Origin: Planctomycetota bacterium
GTDB lineage: Bacteria > Planctomycetota > Phycisphaerae > Sedimentisphaerales > Anaerobacaceae
Direction of reading: 5' to 3'
DNA length: 10,138 nucleotides
NCBI GenBank assembly: GCA_023135255.1
Contig: JAGLTN010000141.1
Span: forward strand, 1-10,138
Under the pieces are notes generated by a model. It had not been told where the DNA came from, ran no database searches, and worked only from the letters and a program-made list of their open reading frames with translations. A program made the position numbers and the translations under genes. Below, piece after piece: positions 7,052 through 10,138 of this stretch. Numbering within the stretch: the first letter of the stretch is position 1; each line of letters begins with the position of its first letter.

Positions 7052-8201
7052 TATGAATAAAATAGTTTTGACAATAGGGGGTGATGTTTGTCCGTCTGGG
7101 CAAATTGAGAAGTTTTTTTGTTCGGGGGAATCTGAAAAGATATTTCATGATCTTTTAGATGAATTTAAAGAAGCAGATTTAACAATTGTCAATTTAGAAG
7201 TCCCGCTGATTAAAAAGGAGAACCCAATACTGAAATCCGGTCCTGCTTTATCGGCAAAAGCTGAATGTATTAAAGGATTTGTCGAGTCGGGAGTAAATAT
7301 TGTTTCACTTGCAAATAATCATATTCTTGACCATGGTGCTGAGGGATTGCTCAGTACTTTAGATAATTGCAAGGATGCTGGAATTGATTATGTTGGTGCT
7401 GGAAGATGTTTAGATGAAGCTAAAAAAGTTTTAGTTAAAAATATTAAGGGGAAAAAAATTGGCTTTTACGCAATGGCAGAACATGAGTTTTCAATAGCAA
7501 GCCCCACTTCTGCTGGAGCCAACCCTCTTGATATAATTGATTTTGTTTACATGCTTCAAACATGCCGAGACAAATTAGATCATTTGATTGTGTTGTATCA
7601 TGGAGGCGTTGAACACTATTCTTACCCTAGTAGTGAAATGATGAAAAGATGTCGATTTATGATTGATATGGGCGCAAGTGCTGTGATTTGTTCTCATTGC
7701 CATTGTGCTGTGCCTTATGAATTATATAATGGTTGTCCAATAATGTATGGTTTGGGGAACCTGATATTTGAAGATTTTTTTGAAAAGGCCAAGTCAGAGT
7801 GGTTTGAAGGGTATTTAACAAAATTAATTATTCCAGAAGCAGGAAATATATCTTTTGAAATTGTGCCTTATCAACAGTCAAGAGGGTTTGTAGGTGCAAA
7901 AAAAATGAAAAAAGAAAGTGAATCAATATTTTTGAAATCTTTACAAAAAAGGTCAGAAGAAATTCAACACAGCAATTTGATTGAGGAGAAGTGGAGAGAA
8001 TATTGCTCTTGCCATGCTTATTCATATCTAAGATGTTTATTTGCTTACAATAAAGTTTTAGGGAAATTGAACAAATATAAGATATTTTCTAAGCTTTTTC
8101 ATTCACAACATTCGATTTTATGTTCTTTTGATATGGTTCAGTGTGAATCTCACCGTGAAGTAATCTATCAGTTATTAAAAAATTATATTAGTAGAAATTA
8201 A
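7041..8201 (+). CDS. CapA-family protein (metallophosphoesterase-like, PgsA/CapA type)
   Basis: The N-terminal 260 residues form a CapA (PGA_cap) domain, a calcineurin-like metallophosphoesterase fold first known from poly-gamma-glutamate capsule synthesis. In GTG numbering the visible motifs are LTIGGDV with Asp15, VNLE with Asn51 and Glu53, LANNHILDHG with Asn93, His94 and Asp97, LYHGGVEHYSYPS with His187, SHCHC with His219 and His221, and MYGLGNLIFE. All expected metal-site positions appear present. No signal peptide or membrane anchor is seen, whereas capsule CapA proteins are often anchored, so this one may be cytoplasmic. The last 120 or so residues (lysine-rich, then EYCSCHAYSYLRC) match nothing I recognise. 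Starts at TTG 7029, GTG 7041 or ATG 7053 share the frame. GTG is chosen for GGAG 6 bases upstream, but ATG is nearly as plausible. No CapB or CapC gene is visible. An ATP-grasp gene follows after 14 bases, suggesting joint action on a glycan or peptide-like modification rather than polyglutamate synthesis. Confidence 0.85.
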   Translation: MNSSMNKIVLTIGGDVCPSGQIEKFFCSGESEKIFHDLLDEFKEADLTIVNLEVPLIKKENPILKSGPALSAKAECIKGFVESGVNIVSLANNHILDHGAEGLLSTLDNCKDAGIDYVGAGRCLDEAKKVLVKNIKGKKIGFYAMAEHEFSIASPTSAGANPLDIIDFVYMLQTCRDKLDHLIVLYHGGVEHYSYPSSEMMKRCRFMIDMGASAVICSHCHCAVPYELYNGCPIMYGLGNLIFEDFFEKAKSEWFEGYLTKLIIPEAGNISFEIVPYQQSRGFVGAKKMKKESESIFLKSLQKRSEEIQHSNLIEEKWREYCSCHAYSYLRCLFAYNKVLGKLNKYKIFSKLFHSQHSILCSFDMVQCESHREVIYQLLKNYISRN

Positions 8202-8206
8202 AATAT

Positions 8207-8212
8207 AGGTGA
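8207..8212 (+). promoter_or_regulatory. Ribosome binding site of the ATP-grasp gene
   Basis: AGGTGA lies in the 14-base gap between the CapA-like stop and the ATG at 8216. The spacing from the end of AGGTGA is short (3 bases), but AGG alone sits 6 bases from the ATG. Confidence 0.5.
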
Positions 8213-8215
8213 TTT

Positions 8216-9283
8216 ATGAAGCAAGCAAAAGTTGCAATTCATGAACGAGAGTACAGTTTTTCCAAGAGATGGATTGAATATTGTCAGGAGAACTCTATTC
8301 CTTACGAAATTGTAAATTGTTATGATTCTGACATAATTTCTCAGTTAAGGTCTTCTGGTTGTAATGTTTTGTTATGGCATTGGAATCATACTTCAGCCGA
8401 AGATGTACTAGTTGCCAAACACGTGCTGAAAGGCGCTGAAATGCTTGGGATGACGGTATTTCCCAATGTTGAAACTTTTTGGTCTTTTGATGATAAAGTT
8501 TCGCAAAAATACATACTTGAGGCGGTTGATGCTCCCCTGGTCCCCTGTAAGGTTTTTCTTAGTAAAGAGAGTGCTCTTGATTGGATAAACACCGTTGCGA
8601 AATTTCCACAAGTATTCAAACTTAGCAAAGGGGCTGCCTCGAAAAACGTTAGGCTTGTCAGAAATCAAAGCCAAGCCAAGACTTTTGTTAAGCAAGCATT
8701 TGGCTCTGGTTTTAAGCCCATGGGGCGATATATTCGGGATTTGGGAGCTGTGTTTGAAAGGAGCTCTTGGCAAAAGAGGCTGAATCTATTATCCAAAGTA
8801 AAAAAAATACCAAAGGCTATTTATGACTCTTATTTGATCGATAAGAGGATGGGGAGAGAGAGCGGGTACATCTATTTTCAAGAATTTATTCCGGAAAATA
8901 AATTCGATACCAGAATAACGGTTATCCATGGAAAGTACGCATTCGGATTTACACGTAATGTAAGAAAGAACGATTTTCGCGCATCCGGCAGTGGAAGCAT
9001 AGATTATAGTCTGGACAGAATAGACATGAGATGCGTTGAGATAGGGATTACTGTTGCCAGGAAGTTAAAAGTTCAGAGTATTGCTTTTGATTTTGTGTTT
9101 GATGAAAAGCAGACTCCGCTGATAATTGAAGTTAGTTATGGATTTGATCCCAGAGCAATTCCCAAATGTACTGGTTTTTGGGATGCAGAGTTAAATTGGC
9201 ATCAAAGAAAATTTTATGCTGAAGATTTTATCATAGCCGGGATTATTGAACAATTACGAAGTTATGAATTAGGGGTAAGCTAA
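8216..9283 (+). CDS. ATP-grasp domain ligase of the polysaccharide locus
   Basis: A 355-residue soluble protein with the order of a RimK-like ATP-grasp enzyme. Residues 1-90 form an alpha/beta pre-domain. FDDKVSQKYILEAVDAPLVP at 91-110 matches the D-K-x-x-x-x-x-L-x-x-x-x-x-x-x-P lead-in to the ATP-grasp fold. VFKLSKGAASKNV at 133-145 holds the nucleotide-binding lysines (Lys135 or Lys138). YFQEFIPE at 220-227 is the hinge strand. Asp231 and Arg233 lie in FDTRITVI, and TRNVRKNDFRASGSG covers 246-260. Magnesium ligands would be Asp292 in AFDFVF and Glu305 in IIEVSYGF. Where many ATP-grasp enzymes have E-x-N, this has E-V-S. The C-terminal GFWDAELNWHQ is a pattern I associate with ATP-grasp proteins in O-antigen and capsule loci. 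Members join a carboxylate to an amine through an acylphosphate. The substrate is unknown. The position between a CapA-like gene and a Wzy-like gene suggests amidation of a uronic acid or addition of an amino acid to the repeat unit. This is inference. Confidence 0.85.
   Translation: MKQAKVAIHEREYSFSKRWIEYCQENSIPYEIVNCYDSDIISQLRSSGCNVLLWHWNHTSAEDVLVAKHVLKGAEMLGMTVFPNVETFWSFDDKVSQKYILEAVDAPLVPCKVFLSKESALDWINTVAKFPQVFKLSKGAASKNVRLVRNQSQAKTFVKQAFGSGFKPMGRYIRDLGAVFERSSWQKRLNLLSKVKKIPKAIYDSYLIDKRMGRESGYIYFQEFIPENKFDTRITVIHGKYAFGFTRNVRKNDFRASGSGSIDYSLDRIDMRCVEIGITVARKLKVQSIAFDFVFDEKQTPLIIEVSYGFDPRAIPKCTGFWDAELNWHQRKFYAEDFIIAGIIEQLRSYELGVS
9271..9275 (+). promoter_or_regulatory. Ribosome binding site of the polymerase-like gene
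   Basis: AGGGG inside the end of the ATP-grasp gene lies 7 bases before the ATG at 9283. The overlapping TAATG (stop and start sharing one base) points to coupled translation of the two genes. Confidence 0.65.
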
Positions 9284-10138
9284 TGTCTCATTCCACAACA
9301 GGTATTTTGCAGTCACCTAAGTCGATAGATTTTTTAGATTTCGGCATTTCATTTGCTGTATGTTTCTCTACAATATTGATTTTTCTGTTTCTTGACCATA
9401 GCATGTTACATTGGTTCCTATTGCCATTGTTTTTATGTGGGATGCTAATTGGTGTTGATGCTGTGCGATGGTTGCGTGGGAAGCTGGATACATTTGATTC
9501 CAAGGGCATAATTGGTATCATTGGCTTTCATTTTTTCTTTGTATCTTCATTGCTTATTGTTTACTGGAATGTTGGCTCAGGAAGAATCCGGGGTTTAATT
9601 ACGGACTGGCGGCCATGGTTGGGATATCTGGCGGTCTTGAATGCAGTAGGGCTGGTGTGCTACCAAATTGTACAGCATTGGACATATAAGAGGTCTGCCC
9701 GTGCAGCAAAAACGCATTGGACACTTAATCAGGGTAAGGCCACGATTTATATGCCTATTTTCCTACTAGTAGTAGTTGCCTGTCAAATAATATTCGTGAT
9801 TCAAATGGGTGGCTACGCGGGATATTTGGCAGTGCAAACATATGGAATAGGAACAGTGAATGTTACAGGCTTGGGACCAATTATGGTAGTGGGAAGGTCC
9901 GTGCCAATTTTATTCATCATCGCGATTACTGTCTGGAGATTTCCAACACTTAATCGGCAATCGCAACTTATAAATATAGGCGGTATCCTGATACTTGTTC
10001 TAATCGTTCAATTTGCAGCTGGTGGATTAAGTGGCAGTAGAAGTGATACTATATGGGGTTTGTTTTGGTATGTGGGTATTGTTCACTTTTTCTGGCGTAA
10101 AATTCCGACTAAACTTATCCTAATCGCTATGATCCCTT
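9283..10138 (+). CDS. Wzy-like O-antigen/oligosaccharide repeat-unit polymerase (3' end outside window)
   Basis: The frame is open from the ATG at 9283 to the right edge, giving 285 whole codons without a stop, so the gene is cut at its 3' end. Its first base is the last base of the ATP-grasp stop, and AGGGG lies 7 bases upstream. The visible protein is strongly hydrophobic with about eight membrane segments (roughly 20-37, 42-60, 75-94, 112-130, 155-175, 197-217, 229-247 and 255-271). After a glycine-rich stretch there is GGLSGSRSDTIWGLFWYVG near 247-265. The G-S-R motif leading into a helix and a following His are typical of Wzy/O-antigen polymerase and oligosaccharide repeat-unit polymerase proteins. 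These join lipid-linked repeat units at the periplasmic face of the inner membrane. Wzy proteins diverge strongly, so the call rests on topology, this motif and the neighbouring flippase. An O-antigen ligase is the main alternative. Confidence 0.75.
   Translation, partial: MSHSTTGILQSPKSIDFLDFGISFAVCFSTILIFLFLDHSMLHWFLLPLFLCGMLIGVDAVRWLRGKLDTFDSKGIIGIIGFHFFFVSSLLIVYWNVGSGRIRGLITDWRPWLGYLAVLNAVGLVCYQIVQHWTYKRSARAAKTHWTLNQGKATIYMPIFLLVVVACQIIFVIQMGGYAGYLAVQTYGIGTVNVTGLGPIMVVGRSVPILFIIAITVWRFPTLNRQSQLINIGGILILVLIVQFAAGGLSGSRSDTIWGLFWYVGIVHFFWRKIPTKLILIAMIP

Noticed and set aside
8408..8773. Minus-strand 121-codon frame inside the ATP-grasp gene
   Set aside because: It lies opposite conserved ATP-grasp motifs and has no recognisable domain. 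It is a shadow frame.

Overview
The window reads as part of a chromosomal locus for making and exporting a surface polysaccharide (capsule, exopolysaccharide or O-antigen) in an AT-rich Gram-negative-like bacterium. The style of the left-edge GT-C-type membrane glycosyltransferase, together with a secreted glycan-active enzyme, faintly suggests the Planctomycetota/PVC or Bacteroidota side of the tree. No rRNA or other taxonomic marker is present, so the assignment is weak. All eight recognisable genes lie on the + strand. No tRNA, rRNA, CRISPR array or insertion sequence was seen.

Layout. (1) Positions 2-1132: the C-terminal part of a multi-pass membrane glycosyltransferase, cut by the left edge. 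(2) 1133-1387: a 255-base gap with no intact gene, holding a protein-like open stretch that may be a decayed coding remnant. (3) 1388-4054: two nucleotide-sugar dehydrogenases, first a UDP-glucose 6-dehydrogenase and then a WbpA/WecC-type dehydrogenase for a UDP-HexNAc sugar. Each makes a UDP-uronic acid. (4) 4055-4222: a gap with a possible Rho-independent terminator and a short block resembling one upstream of the first dehydrogenase. (5) 4223 to the right edge: five tightly packed genes, probably one transcription unit. They encode a secreted TIM-barrel glycoside-hydrolase-like protein, a Wzx-type flippase, a CapA-family metallophosphoesterase-like protein, an ATP-grasp ligase and a Wzy-like polymerase cut by the right edge. 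The last is missed by simple ORF calling because it has no stop inside the window.

How the genes may work together. The dehydrogenases supply charged uronic-acid building blocks. Glycosyltransferases mostly outside this window would assemble the lipid-linked repeat unit. The Wzx protein flips it and the Wzy-like protein polymerises it on the far side of the inner membrane. The secreted hydrolase-like protein could trim, release or modify the polymer. The most thought-provoking part is the CapA plus ATP-grasp pair between wzx and wzy. An ATP-grasp carboxylate-amine ligase beside two uronic-acid-forming enzymes suggests, by inference only, that carboxylates of the glycan or its precursor are amidated with an amino acid or amine.
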